A stretch of DNA of 64,000 nucleotides from Alteribacter natronophilus (GCF_006007885.1 NZ_VCRO01000001.1:124001-188000); one strand, 5' to 3'; positions 51,046 through 59,540 are shown, counted from the stretch's first letter. Program-made: numbers and translations. The notes: generated by a model from the sequence alone, not told the origin.

Positions 51046-51913
51046 TCACAGTCACCTCTTCCTGTTCCTTTTTCTGGCTGTTCAATTCACGGCGGACACT
51101 CTCAGCTTCAGGTGCTGCCGGATAACCAAGCTCACGCCCGACAGATCCGGCAACGTCACGGAAAAGATCCGCCATCGTTAAAAGAGCTGACCAGATGTGA
51201 TCTGGTTCAGCATCAGGATAGGTACGGAGCACTCTTTCGTAAAGCTCCTCTTCAATAAAGTGCGGCAGCCATTTGTCAAACGAGCCCGTGTTGGCGGTCC
51301 AGTCTGTCCTGAGTCCGGCGTACCAGCGGAGCATACGCATAAAGGCAGTCCTCACCGGCCCCTCCAGCGTCCCCTTCGCGTACAACGTTTCCCCGCGGCC
51401 AAGCCCTTTTGCTGTATAAAGGGAAACCCACCAGAACTCATTTTCCACATCTGCGAACTCTTTTGCAGACGGTTTTTTTACCCGGTAATCCGCGTCCGAG
51501 GGGGGAGGGAGCTCCCCGATCAGCCCGTCCTTATCGAGAAGCACCGCCGAAAGGGAGTCCGTCTCACCGGGTGCCGGCACCGCATCCGCAGTGGCGAGGG
51601 TCAGGTCAATTCTGTTTCCGTCCGCAAACTGCATGAGATAGGGAAAGCGGCCGTTCCGGTCGGGAGGGGGCAGCACCTTGTCCTCGGGCATCTGCATGAT
51701 GAGCCGCTCACCGAACACGTCCACCCAGGAATGGTCCGCAGTAAAAGACGGCAGGCCGGTTACATAGTAAATCACATCGTAGTCGGCAAAACGGTCCGGC
51801 ACCACTTTCGGATTTACCCTTGATCCGTTCATAACGACCGCCCGGATCCGGTCGTCTTTCCGTGCCACGGATAAAATCAGATCGATCATCGTTTCATATG
51901 TACGCTTTTTCAT
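51026..51913 (-). CDS. Aminoglycoside 6-nucleotidyltransferase-like (ANT(6)/AadK) protein
   Basis: 295 residues. The nucleotidyltransferase motif GSRVNPKVVPDRFADYDVIYYV is as in chromosomal AadK of Bacillus, with QFADGNRIDLTLA and FIEEELYERVLRTYPDA later. AadK adenylylates streptomycin at the 6-OH; the chromosomal enzymes give low or no resistance, so resistance should not be assumed. The ATG at 51913 follows AAGGAGGAGC. Coupled to the nuclease-like gene downstream; divergent from an ABC transporter. Confidence 0.87.
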   Translation of the reverse strand: MKKRTYETMIDLILSVARKDDRIRAVVMNGSRVNPKVVPDRFADYDVIYYVTGLPSFTADHSWVDVFGERLIMQMPEDKVLPPPDRNGRFPYLMQFADGNRIDLTLATADAVPAPGETDSLSAVLLDKDGLIGELPPPSDADYRVKKPSAKEFADVENEFWWVSLYTAKGLGRGETLYAKGTLEGPVRTAFMRMLRWYAGLRTDWTANTGSFDKWLPHFIEEELYERVLRTYPDAEPDHIWSALLTMADLFRDVAGSVGRELGYPAAPEAESVRRELNSQKKEQEEVTVNGERPS

Positions 51914-52110
51914 CCGGCTCCTCCTTGATTGCTTTTTGTTCAGTATAGCAGAGGAGGAGCAGAGGCGGACATCAAAATCAGACCTCAGACGGAGACGCAA
52001 ACCGTCCCCCGCCCGTGTGCACCGGATTCCCGCCGCAGTAAGATAGAAACAGATCAGCAGGAGCGAACGTGAATCAGACATCATCCACCAAAACGCAGGA
52101 GGCGCTAACC

Positions 52111-53115
52111 ATGACAGGACCACTCTTTCATATCGAGAACGTAACGAAAACCTACAAAAAAGGAAAAGTAACCGCCAACAAAGCGATCAGCTTCACGATC
52201 CGCCAGGGGGAAATTCTCGGGCTGCTCGGACCGAACGGAGCGGGCAAGTCCACCCTCGTCAAACAGCTCGTCGCTCACCTCAAACCGACGGAAGGGGAGG
52301 TGCACTACAAAGGCACAAACGTCCTGAAACAGATGAAAACCGTTGCACGCGAAGTGGCCTACTACGCCCAGGAGCCCCACGCCCTCACCAGCCTCACCGT
52401 AAAAGAGGCGATCTATTTTTCCGGACGGCTCCGGGGGATGAAGAAAAATCCGGCTAAAGAGGAAACCGCCGCACTCATAGAGGAACTGGAGCTTACTGAA
52501 GTGGCAGGGAAAATGCTCAAAAACATTTCCGGCGGCCAGAAGCGCCTCACCGGTATCGGCACCACCCTGATCGGTAAAGCCGGTGTATATATCTTCGACG
52601 AACCGACCAACGAACTGGACCCGAAAAAACGCCGCCTCGTCTGGGATCTTATCCGGAAACGCAACCGGGAAGGGGCCACCGTCATTCTTGTCACACACAA
52701 CATACTCGAAGCCGAGCAGGTCGTTGACCGGGTCGCCGTCGTCAACCACGGCCAGCTTCTTGCCATTAACAGCGTCGCAGAGCTGAAAGCCGAGGTGGAT
52801 CAGCGCCTCAAATGTGAGATCACGACTGCCCCGGGGCACGAAACGTACGCACCTGATTTTGAGGCTTCACTCGACCAGCACGGCACCGTTTCCCGTCTGT
52901 CCGACCAGCGCCTCCGTGTCCTGATTTCAAAGGAGGAAGCCCCGGCACTTCTGGAGGAACTGAACACAGCCTGGAGCACCACCGTTCAGACTTACTCCCT
53001 CATGCCGCCGAGCCTCGAGGATGTGTATTTCCATATCGACCGCGATGAAAACGAAGAAACCGCAACCCCAACAGAAACGAAAGGAGAGAACCAGTATGCA
53101 GCAGCCGGCTCTTAA
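52111..53115 (+). CDS. ABC transporter ATP-binding protein
   Basis: About 334 residues. Walker A GPNGAGKST, Q-loop YYAQEPHAL, signature ISGGQKR, Walker B YIFDEPTNELDP (asparagine where SGLDP is usual) and H-loop VTHN. The C-terminal 100 residues are a DUF4162-type extension ending DENEETATPTETKG. Two starts are possible: the ATG at 52111 with GCAGGAGG, or a GTG at 52069 with AGGAGC. The first is preferred because homology begins there. Overlaps the permease gene by 20 bases. Confidence 0.92.
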   Translation: MTGPLFHIENVTKTYKKGKVTANKAISFTIRQGEILGLLGPNGAGKSTLVKQLVAHLKPTEGEVHYKGTNVLKQMKTVAREVAYYAQEPHALTSLTVKEAIYFSGRLRGMKKNPAKEETAALIEELELTEVAGKMLKNISGGQKRLTGIGTTLIGKAGVYIFDEPTNELDPKKRRLVWDLIRKRNREGATVILVTHNILEAEQVVDRVAVVNHGQLLAINSVAELKAEVDQRLKCEITTAPGHETYAPDFEASLDQHGTVSRLSDQRLRVLISKEEAPALLEELNTAWSTTVQTYSLMPPSLEDVYFHIDRDENEETATPTETKGENQYAAAGS

Positions 53116-53884
53116 TGAACGCTACGAACACAATGTCCTCCGTCAGCTTCTGGCGGAAATCTGGATCCTGTTCCGCATCCAGTTCTGCATTATCCGCGAC
53201 CAGTGGGCCTTCATCTTCATCCTGGCGTCGATTATTCCGTTTTCCATACTCATGTTTCTGCACTTTTTCACCATCAACCCAACCGAGGAAATGATCGTCC
53301 GCATCATCACCGGAAACATGCTCTTCGCTCTCGTCATCATGGGCATTAACGTCATGGCCCAGGAAATCAGTTTCCAGAAGCACCAGGGACATTTCACCTT
53401 TTACGCGTCACTGCCTATAGAAAAGGTGAACTTCATCCTGGCCAACATGTTCAGAGGCCTCATCGTAAGCCTCCCGTCGTTTACGATCATGGCCATCGCC
53501 GGTCAGGCCGTCTACGGAATCAGTTTCAGCTTCAGCATCTGGCTCATCCCGCTCATCACACTCACCATCCTGAGCGTAGTAGCCGTCGGCGTGTTCCTGG
53601 GCTTCTGGTCACCCAACATCCAGCTCACCAACCTCGTCGTCCAGGCACTCATGATGATCATCAGCTTCATGACACCCGTACTCGTGGACTTTTCCCAGCT
53701 CCCGCTCGTCCTCCAGTGGTTCTCGTACATCGTACCGACCACCTATGCAGCCGAAGGTCTGAGAGAACTCCTCATGTCCGGAATGAGCACAAATGTCCTG
53801 CAGAACATGGGCATGCTCCTCATCTTCACCATCGTCAGCTACACCCTCATCCTCAAAAAAATCCATTGGCGGGGTGACTCATAA
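53096..53884 (+). CDS. ABC-2 type permease
   Basis: 262 residues with six transmembrane segments: an export permease partner of the preceding ATPase. The segments FHFTFYASLPIEKV and VLVDFSQLPLVLQWFSYIVPTTYAAEGLRELLM are typical of ABC-2 drug or Na+/lipid exporters. The ATG at 53096 follows GAAAGGAGAG inside the ATPase 3' end. Substrate unknown. No terminator with a U tract follows. Confidence 0.92.
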   Translation: MQQPALNERYEHNVLRQLLAEIWILFRIQFCIIRDQWAFIFILASIIPFSILMFLHFFTINPTEEMIVRIITGNMLFALVIMGINVMAQEISFQKHQGHFTFYASLPIEKVNFILANMFRGLIVSLPSFTIMAIAGQAVYGISFSFSIWLIPLITLTILSVVAVGVFLGFWSPNIQLTNLVVQALMMIISFMTPVLVDFSQLPLVLQWFSYIVPTTYAAEGLRELLMSGMSTNVLQNMGMLLIFTIVSYTLILKKIHWRGDS

Positions 53885-54062
53885 ACGCTACAATGGAAAA
53901 AGAAAGAAGTTCGTCTTTCCGAACCGGGTGTCATGCAGCCGGCCGCCTTCAAAATCATAAAAACGGCGGGCCGGCCCCGGTCTTCGGCCCGATACAGAAA
54001 ACCGGATTTTTCAGCCGGACAACTGACCGTACTCGTACTTCAACAGGAAAGGAGTCAGCACC
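53885..54062. other. Intergenic region before liaF
   Basis: Contains a hairpin GGCCGCC / GGCGGGCC (about 53940-53976) without a U tract and the leader of liaF. No clear LiaR box (palindrome around AGTCYAGACT) was found. Confidence 0.5.
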
Positions 54063-55073
54063 ATGAACAAATTTATCGGACTCATCATACTTGCCATTGG
54101 CGTCCTTTATCTGCTTAACAACACCGGCATCATCGACGCCAGCTTTGGGCAGATGATTTCCACATACTGGCCGCTCATTATTGTAGCCATCGGCGTAAAA
54201 ATGTTATTTGAAGGCCTGTGGGAAACGTACCGTTTTGCCAGGCGGGACAAGTGGCGCTTCGGCCGGCTCTTCTGGGGAGCCGCAGTGACATCAGCCGGAA
54301 TCGTCCTTCTCGGAAACCGTGCAGGATGGTTTTATTACACCCTTGCCGATCTCTGGAGCTGGACATGGCCGCTCCTCATCATCTTTGCAGGCTTCCAGAT
54401 GCTGAGAAACCGCAGCACCGTCGTCGTCTTTGACCGTGATAAGGAAGATGAGGCCTCCACCAGCAGGGAAAACAGCGGAGACTATGATGATGAGAGTGAA
54501 CCGTTTGACAGAGATGCCCTGAACAGGGATATCGAAGATGTAAAACAGAGGGCAAAAGAAGAAACGAAGCGTGCGAAGGATCAGGTGGAAAAACACCTGG
54601 GTAAACATATGGGACAGCATATGGATAAGCACGTAAATAAGCACGTGAATAAATATGCTTCCGCTCATTACGAAAAGAAAAACCGGGGAAACACAGAGGG
54701 ACACCGGGGAAGTGACGTGGAGCGAGTGAGCCAGTTTGTCGGGGAAGTCTCCCTCGGCCGCCGGCCATGGAAGCTGCACAATACCGATATTAAAACGACG
54801 ATCGGAGCGGTGGAGGTTGATCTTACGACTGCTGTCCTGAAAGACGGAGTAAATTACCTGGACATTGACGTGTTTATAGGGGCGGTGGAAGTAACCGTTC
54901 CGAAAGACATGGCCATTAAAGTCCACGCCCGTGCCAACGTTGGTGAAGCCAGCCTGTTCGGCGACAGCGGTTCAGGCACCTATACGAGTGTCAATTTTGA
55001 TGATGCCGTGCAGAAAGTGGTCCTGAACGTCAAGACGAATATCGGGGCAGTGGAGGTTATGGCTGTTGACTGA
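54063..55073 (+). CDS. liaF: LiaF-type regulator membrane protein with histidine ladder
   Basis: 336 residues. Transmembrane segments at about 5-20, 30-52, 72-84 and 95-113; then an acidic linker, a helical segment and the C-terminal LiaF domain, with repeated IGAVEV strands (TTIGAVEVDLT, FIGAVEVTVP, NIGAVEVMAVD). LiaF keeps the LiaS kinase off until cell-envelope stress. Unusual is the helix at 177-206, with histidines every four residues (178, 182, 186, 190, 194, 202; Tyr at 198). GGAAAGGAG site. Overlaps liaS by 8 bases. Confidence 0.93.
   Translation: MNKFIGLIILAIGVLYLLNNTGIIDASFGQMISTYWPLIIVAIGVKMLFEGLWETYRFARRDKWRFGRLFWGAAVTSAGIVLLGNRAGWFYYTLADLWSWTWPLLIIFAGFQMLRNRSTVVVFDRDKEDEASTSRENSGDYDDESEPFDRDALNRDIEDVKQRAKEETKRAKDQVEKHLGKHMGQHMDKHVNKHVNKYASAHYEKKNRGNTEGHRGSDVERVSQFVGEVSLGRRPWKLHNTDIKTTIGAVEVDLTTAVLKDGVNYLDIDVFIGAVEVTVPKDMAIKVHARANVGEASLFGDSGSGTYTSVNFDDAVQKVVLNVKTNIGAVEVMAVD
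54594..54680 (+). other. Segment of liaF encoding a four-residue histidine ladder
   Basis: Encodes KHxx repeated: KHLG, KHMG, QHMD, KHVN, KHVN, KYAS, AHYE. At the DNA level the units CATATGG and AGCACGTAAATA/AGCACGTGAATA also repeat, suggesting growth of the segment by duplication. Confidence 0.85.
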
Positions 55074-56280
55074 TCATTCACGAAGACATGATGAAACTTC
55101 TGTTACCGAAAACGAAACTGCTGCAGCATCAGAACCATCACAGCCGGACAAGCAGCCTGTGCCGGAATCCGGAAAAAAGCTTCACGGGGTTATCTGGGAC
55201 GGGCTAAGACTTCAGCTGAAAGCAGCAGGGGCATGGATCCTTGCTGCCTGGGTTGTGATCTGGCTTTATGCCACTTTTTACACCGGACCCGCAGATGGAA
55301 ACACTTTCCCTGCACGGGTCTACCGCTTTGCTTCGGATGTTGAACTCGTACTGATTGTTCTATTCAGTGCAGCTCTTCTGTATTTATTAATCAGCTTTAT
55401 CTTTTCTTTTTCCTATACGAGCGGGCTGAAGCGGGCGGTGACACACCTCGTTTTCCAGCTCAAGCAGGTTCAGCGGGGATCCCTCGACAAACGGATTCAG
55501 CTGACAAGAGACGATGAACTGACACGTCTGGCAGGGGAAATCAATGACATGACAGACGGTTATGAGCGCCAGATCCGTTCCATGCACCGGGTTCTCAATG
55601 AAAATGCACGGCTGATTGACGAAAAAGAGAAAGCAGCCGGCCTTGAGGAACGCAGGAAGCTGGCAAGGGATCTGCACGATGCCGTGAGCCAGCAGCTGTT
55701 TGCCGTCAGTATGAGCCTCGGGGCCATTCCGAGGGTACTGGATACCGATCCTGAGCGGGCGAAGAAACTTATTAATCAGGTGGAAACGATCACCCACGCA
55801 GCCCAGCAGGAGCTGAGGGCACTCATCATGCATCTCCGCCCGATCACACTGGAAGGCAAGGGACTCGGTGAAGCTCTCAATGCCCTTTTTTCGGAACTCA
55901 GCCAGAAAAATCCCCAGCTCACATTCGAATGGGAGGCAGACCTTCCGGATATCGATCCGGGAATTGAGGATCAGCTGTTCCGCGTCATTCAGGAAGCGCT
56001 CTCAAACGCACTTCGCCATTCCGGGGCCGACACGATCCGTTTCTCGGCAAAAAAAGATGATGACCGTCTGGTGGTCACCCTTTCCGATAACGGTGCCGGC
56101 TTTGATATGGAAGCGAAGAAGGAAGACCCTTCAGTTTCATACGGACTTACGACAATGAAAGAAAGAACCGAGGAAATGGGCGGCTATTTTTCGGTCCTGA
56201 GCTATCCGGGCAAAGGCACAACCATCAGGATCCGCGTCCCACTGGCAAAAGAAATGAACGGCAGCCGGGAAGACGAGTAG
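55066..56280 (+). CDS. liaS: LiaS-type sensor histidine kinase
   Basis: 404 residues. A hydrophilic N-terminus (about 1-50) longer than usual, two transmembrane segments (about 54-70 and 92-118) flanking a short extracellular loop, HAMP (about 120-170), HisKA_3 with H204 (RDLHDAVSQQLFA) and a HATPase domain (NALRHSG, DNGAGFD, YGLTTMKERTEEMGG). Intramembrane-sensing kinase for envelope stress. TTG start at 55066, GGAGGTT eight bases upstream, inside the liaF end. Confidence 0.93.
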   Translation: MTDHSRRHDETSVTENETAAASEPSQPDKQPVPESGKKLHGVIWDGLRLQLKAAGAWILAAWVVIWLYATFYTGPADGNTFPARVYRFASDVELVLIVLFSAALLYLLISFIFSFSYTSGLKRAVTHLVFQLKQVQRGSLDKRIQLTRDDELTRLAGEINDMTDGYERQIRSMHRVLNENARLIDEKEKAAGLEERRKLARDLHDAVSQQLFAVSMSLGAIPRVLDTDPERAKKLINQVETITHAAQQELRALIMHLRPITLEGKGLGEALNALFSELSQKNPQLTFEWEADLPDIDPGIEDQLFRVIQEALSNALRHSGADTIRFSAKKDDDRLVVTLSDNGAGFDMEAKKEDPSVSYGLTTMKERTEEMGGYFSVLSYPGKGTTIRIRVPLAKEMNGSREDE

Positions 56281-56327
56281 CCGCTCTTAAACTCTTTTCC
56301 ACCATATATATAAAGGAGGCATAACCG

Positions 56328-56948
56328 ATGGAAAAAATACGAGTCCTGATCGTTGATGACCACGAAATGGTCCGTATGGGCCTGAGCACATATCTCATGA
56401 CCGAACCTGACATGGATGTAGTGGGGGAAGGCAAAAGCGGACGTGAAGCCGTGGCAAAGGCAAAGGCACTGAATCCCGACGTCATTCTCATGGACCTGCT
56501 GATGGACGACATGAACGGCGTGGAAGCCACGAAAGCACTCAGCGGCCACCCTGCAAAAATAATCGTTCTCACCAGCTACCTGGACGATGAAATGCTGTTT
56601 CCTGTCATGGATGCCGGGGCCTTCAGCTACATACTCAAGACCTCGAGTGCAGCTGAAATTGCTGCCTGCATCCGAAAAGCCGGCAAAGGCGAGCCGACTT
56701 TTGAAGGACAGGTCACGCAGAAAATGTTCCAGCAGATGCGCAATAAGCCGAAACACGATGAGCTGACCAGAAGGGAAAAAGAAGTGCTCTCACTCATAGG
56801 TAAAGGGAAATCCAATAAGGAAATCAGTGAGGAACTTTTTATCGGAATTAAAACAGTGAAAACCCACGTAAGCCATATTCTCACCAAGCTTGAACTGGAA
56901 GACCGTACCCAGGCAGCCATCTATGCAAATAAACACTCTCTCGTCTAG
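56328..56948 (+). CDS. liaR: LiaR-type response regulator (NarL family)
   Basis: 206 residues. Receiver domain (IVDDHEMVR, phospho-acceptor D56 in LMDLLMD, LTSYLDDEM) and a LuxR-type HTH (LTRREKEVLSLIGKGKSNKEISEELFIGIKTVKTHVSHILTKL, split over four helices). It should activate envelope-stress genes; the classical liaIH targets are not in this window. AAAGGAGGC ribosome site. Last gene of liaFSR, with a terminator 9 bases on. Confidence 0.95.
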   Translation: MEKIRVLIVDDHEMVRMGLSTYLMTEPDMDVVGEGKSGREAVAKAKALNPDVILMDLLMDDMNGVEATKALSGHPAKIIVLTSYLDDEMLFPVMDAGAFSYILKTSSAAEIAACIRKAGKGEPTFEGQVTQKMFQQMRNKPKHDELTRREKEVLSLIGKGKSNKEISEELFIGIKTVKTHVSHILTKLELEDRTQAAIYANKHSLV

Positions 56949-56956
56949 ACCACCAG

Positions 56957-56984
56957 AAGCCGGCGTATCGCCCGGCTTTTTTAT
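56957..56984 (+). terminator. liaFSR terminator
   Basis: AAGCCGG-CG / CG-CCCGGCTT stem with one bulge, then TTTTTTATT. Confidence 0.88.
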
Positions 56985-57075
56985 TGTTAGGGAAATTGCA
57001 AGATTCGGATTGTGATAATGAAAGGTCTTTTAGTTAAATGAGGTTAAGAGTGACGCCTTCTGAAGTTCTATCAAA

Positions 57076-57286
57076 AAGCTGTTTTCGGAAAGATTGTTGT
57101 TTTATTCCGCTGCAGGCGGACGCTTTCCGCGGGCAGGGCCTCAGCAAGGTGAAGGTTTCCTGCTTCTTCCTCTGCCGGTTAAGCTCCGAAGCCGTCTGCG
57201 TCGAAGCAACTCGAAGATAACTCACGGAGTAACCGCCCGTCGCTGGAGTCGCCGCCTTTCGCTGCATAATTAATTTGGTAAATAAC
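57076..57286 (-). mobile_element. MITE-like element, copy E2 (right end eroded)
   Basis: Near full-length inverted copy of E1. It begins AAGCTGTTTTCGGAAAGATT, contains CGCTGCAGGCGGACGCTTTC, TTCCTGCTTCTTCCTCTGCC and GCGTCGAAGCAACTCGA, and ends GCCTTTCGCTGCATAATTAA followed by TTTGGTAAATAAC. The E1 outer terminal repeat is missing at this end. Clear similarity over more than 200 bases. Non-coding. Confidence 0.82.
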
Positions 57287-57416
57287 AGGAAAGCGAACGG
57301 ACGGCGTGGAGCATTATATTAAAGAGCCCGTCAGTACTTTTGTTCCTTCCACTCTATGCCGGTAACATGAAAACTCCTCTGCCGCTCATATGTATAAAGG
57401 TGGAGGTGACTGATCT

Positions 57417-58244
57417 GTGGGAATCATTTTAAATGATATAATTCCTGAAGATAGCGGCAAGCCTGGTACGGACGCACCTGAATTTCTGCTGAGGAATCAG
57501 GCAGAGACGGTGTGCGAGCCGATGCTCGATCATTTTAAAAACCGCCCCTACCTGATCGGGTGGCACCAGTACCTTCTCGGCCAGGGGCTGCGCCGCCCTG
57601 ACGGGGACTGGCAGGGGTTTTACCGGAAGATGACGAAAAGCGGAGCAGCAGATGAGCTTAGTAATCACTTTGCCCGGTTTAAAAAGTACTGGAAAGGTCC
57701 TGACATCCCAGTATATTTACTGCCCATTGATATGGAAAACGAGGAGCTCCTCAAAAGGCTGAACCGTAAGAATGGTGTGACATTTCCGGAATGCATTGTG
57801 CTTTTTGTGGACGAAACCCTTCCTCTTCCGGCGATGAAGGCCCTGCTCACACACGAGTACAATCACGCGTGCAGGCTGATGGCCCAGAACAACGACGAAG
57901 CTTCTGTTACCCTGCTTGAATCGATGGTCATGGAAGGTCTCGCAGAAGCGGCAGTCAAAAAAGCCCTGGGAGAAAAAGAGCTCGCTCCGTGGACGGGTCT
58001 GCATTCAAAGGAAAAGTGCATGGAATGGTGGGATAACGTACTTCGAAGAGAAAGGCGGATTAAAAACCGGCGGCACCACGACCACTTTATGTACGGTGGT
58101 GACGGACTGCCTCCGATGATCGGATACGCTGCAGGCTACCACCTGGTCGGGGACTATATTAAACACACACCTGAACATACAGGCAGGGCACGGCTGAAAG
58201 TACCGGCTGAGAAAATCCTGCAGGAATCCGGATGGCCCCATTAG
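57417..58244 (+). CDS. DUF2268 (YjaZ-type) putative zinc metalloprotease
   Basis: 275 residues. The DUF2268 domain has the zincin motif HEYNH (LLTHEYNHACRL, about residues 143-147) and a downstream ESMVMEGLAEA glutamate. The C-terminal MIGYAAGYHLVGDYI segment is characteristic of Bacillus YjaZ-like proteins. No signal peptide. GTG start with GGTGGAGGTGA upstream. The stop codon lies in the loop of its terminator. Confidence 0.88.
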   Translation: MGIILNDIIPEDSGKPGTDAPEFLLRNQAETVCEPMLDHFKNRPYLIGWHQYLLGQGLRRPDGDWQGFYRKMTKSGAADELSNHFARFKKYWKGPDIPVYLLPIDMENEELLKRLNRKNGVTFPECIVLFVDETLPLPAMKALLTHEYNHACRLMAQNNDEASVTLLESMVMEGLAEAAVKKALGEKELAPWTGLHSKEKCMEWWDNVLRRERRIKNRRHHDHFMYGGDGLPPMIGYAAGYHLVGDYIKHTPEHTGRARLKVPAEKILQESGWPH

Positions 58245-58263
58245 AGCGGGGCCTTCTTTTTTT
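58234..58263 (+). terminator. Terminator overlapping the DUF2268 stop
   Basis: GGCCCC / GGGGCC with an 8-base loop that contains the TAG stop, then TTCTTTTTTT. Confidence 0.9.
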
Positions 58264-58337
58264 CAATCCTCCGGCATAGAAGGGCGGTATGTGCACCGGT
58301 CTTTCCGGGTACACTCACCTTAAGGAGGAATGGCACC

Positions 58338-58622
58338 GTGCAGATTTATTTTTCACCGGAATTCTTCAGAGAAGACGCCCAGGTACTTAATATTGTGACT
58401 CAGAATAACGACCCCGCCGGTTATCTGACCTTTCTGACCAAGGATCAGAAAATGTATGTGTTTGGGGTGCTTGAGAACGAAGGAGTAACCGAGGACTTTA
58501 AGGACCTTGTAAAGCCTTATGTTCAGGGGCTTCTTAAGATTGATCCCGAAATGGAAGTTTATACATACCTGACCGCTGGTGGCAAAAAAGTAGAAATTGA
58601 AGTGTCAGGCAAAAAAGGATGA
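58338..58622 (+). CDS. Small hypothetical protein
   Basis: 94 residues, soluble alpha/beta. It starts with GTG after TAAGGAGGAATGG. It has SPEFFREDAQVLNIVTQNNDPAGYLTFLTKDQKMYVFGVLENEG-type strands and a helix with VKPYVQGLLKIDP. I recognise no family. Single gene; its stop lies in the stem of the terminator. Confidence 0.75.
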   Translation: MQIYFSPEFFREDAQVLNIVTQNNDPAGYLTFLTKDQKMYVFGVLENEGVTEDFKDLVKPYVQGLLKIDPEMEVYTYLTAGGKKVEIEVSGKKG

Positions 58623-58645
58623 CCCGCAGCGGTCATCTTTTTTTT
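58618..58645 (+). terminator. Terminator overlapping the stop of the 94-residue gene
   Basis: GATGACC / GGTCATC stem with a CGCAGC loop, then eight T; the TGA stop is within the left arm. Confidence 0.9.
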
Positions 58646-58646
58646 G

Positions 58647-58706
58647 AGCTGTTTTCGGATAGATTGTTGTTTTATTGCGCTGCAGGCGGATGCTTTCCGC
58701 AGGCAT
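58647..58706 (-). repeat. Terminal fragment of the MITE-like element (E4)
   Basis: AGCTGTTTTCGGATAGATTG, TTGTTTTATTGCGCTGCAGG and CGGATGCTTTCCGCAGGCA (consecutive pieces) match the first 60 bases of E2. The rest of the element is replaced by the 51-bp array. Confidence 0.78.
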
Positions 58707-58719
58707 TTCAGCAGATTGG

Positions 58720-59540
58720 GAGCGTCTAAAGGAGCTGAAAAACGAGCCCTCTGCATTTGTGGTAATTAAGGGAGCGTTTAAAGGAGCTGTAAAACGAGCC
58801 CTCTGCCTTTGAGGTAATTAAAGAGCGTCTAAAGGAGCTGAAAAATGGCCCCCCTTCGTTTGAGGTGGTTAAGGGGCGTTTAAAGTAGCTGAAAAACGAG
58901 CCCTCTGCATTTGAGGTAATTAAAGAGCGGATAAAGTAGCTGAAAAACGAGCCCTCCGCATTTGAGGTAATTAAAGAGCGGATAAAGTAGCTGAAAAACG
59001 AGCCCTTTGCATTTGAGGTAGTTAAGAGAGCGTTTAAAGGAGCTGTAAAACGAGCCCTCCGCATTTGAGGTAATTAAAAAGCGGATAAAGCAGCTGAAAA
59101 CGAGTCCCCTTCATTTGAGGTAATTAAAGAGCGGATAAAAGTAGCTGAAAAACGAGCCCTCTGCATTTGAGGTAAATAAGGGAGCCGTTTAAAGAGCTTA
59201 AAAACAAGCCCTCTGCGTTTGAAGTGGTTAAGAGAGCGTTTGAAGGAGCGGTAAAACGAGCCCTCTGCATTTGAGGTAATTAAGGGAGCGTTTAAAGGAG
59301 CTGTAAAACGAGCCCTCTGCGTTTGAGGTAATTAATGGAGCGTCTAAAGGAGCTGAAAAATGGCCCCCCTTCGTTTGAGGTAGTTAAGGGGGCGTCTAAA
59401 GGAGCTGAAAAACGAGCCCCCTGCATTTGAGGTAATTAAGAGAGCGTTTAAAGGAGCTGAAAAACGAGCCCTCCGCATTTGAGGTAATTAAAAAGCGGAT
59501 AAAGCAGCTGAAAAACCGCACCTCCGGCATTTGATGATAC
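58720..59540. repeat. Large tandem array of ~51-bp units (about 16 copies)
   Basis: Units of 50-52 bases (mostly 51), consensus GAGCGTTTAAAGGAGCTGAA then AAACGAGCCCTCTGCATTTG then AGGTAATTAAA. Two subtypes alternate irregularly (GAGCGTTTAAAGGAGCTG and GAGCGGATAAAGTAGCTG), and a rare variant with AATGGCCCCCCTTCG occurs twice (about 58845 and 59365), showing block duplication. Small indels break every reading frame. Lies between a terminator and the lysE gene. Confidence 0.95.

Noticed and set aside
51026-51913. Calling the ANT(6)-like gene a resistance gene acquired by transfer
   Set aside because: It has host-like composition, no mobile-element flanks, and chromosomal aadK homologues are native to Bacillus.
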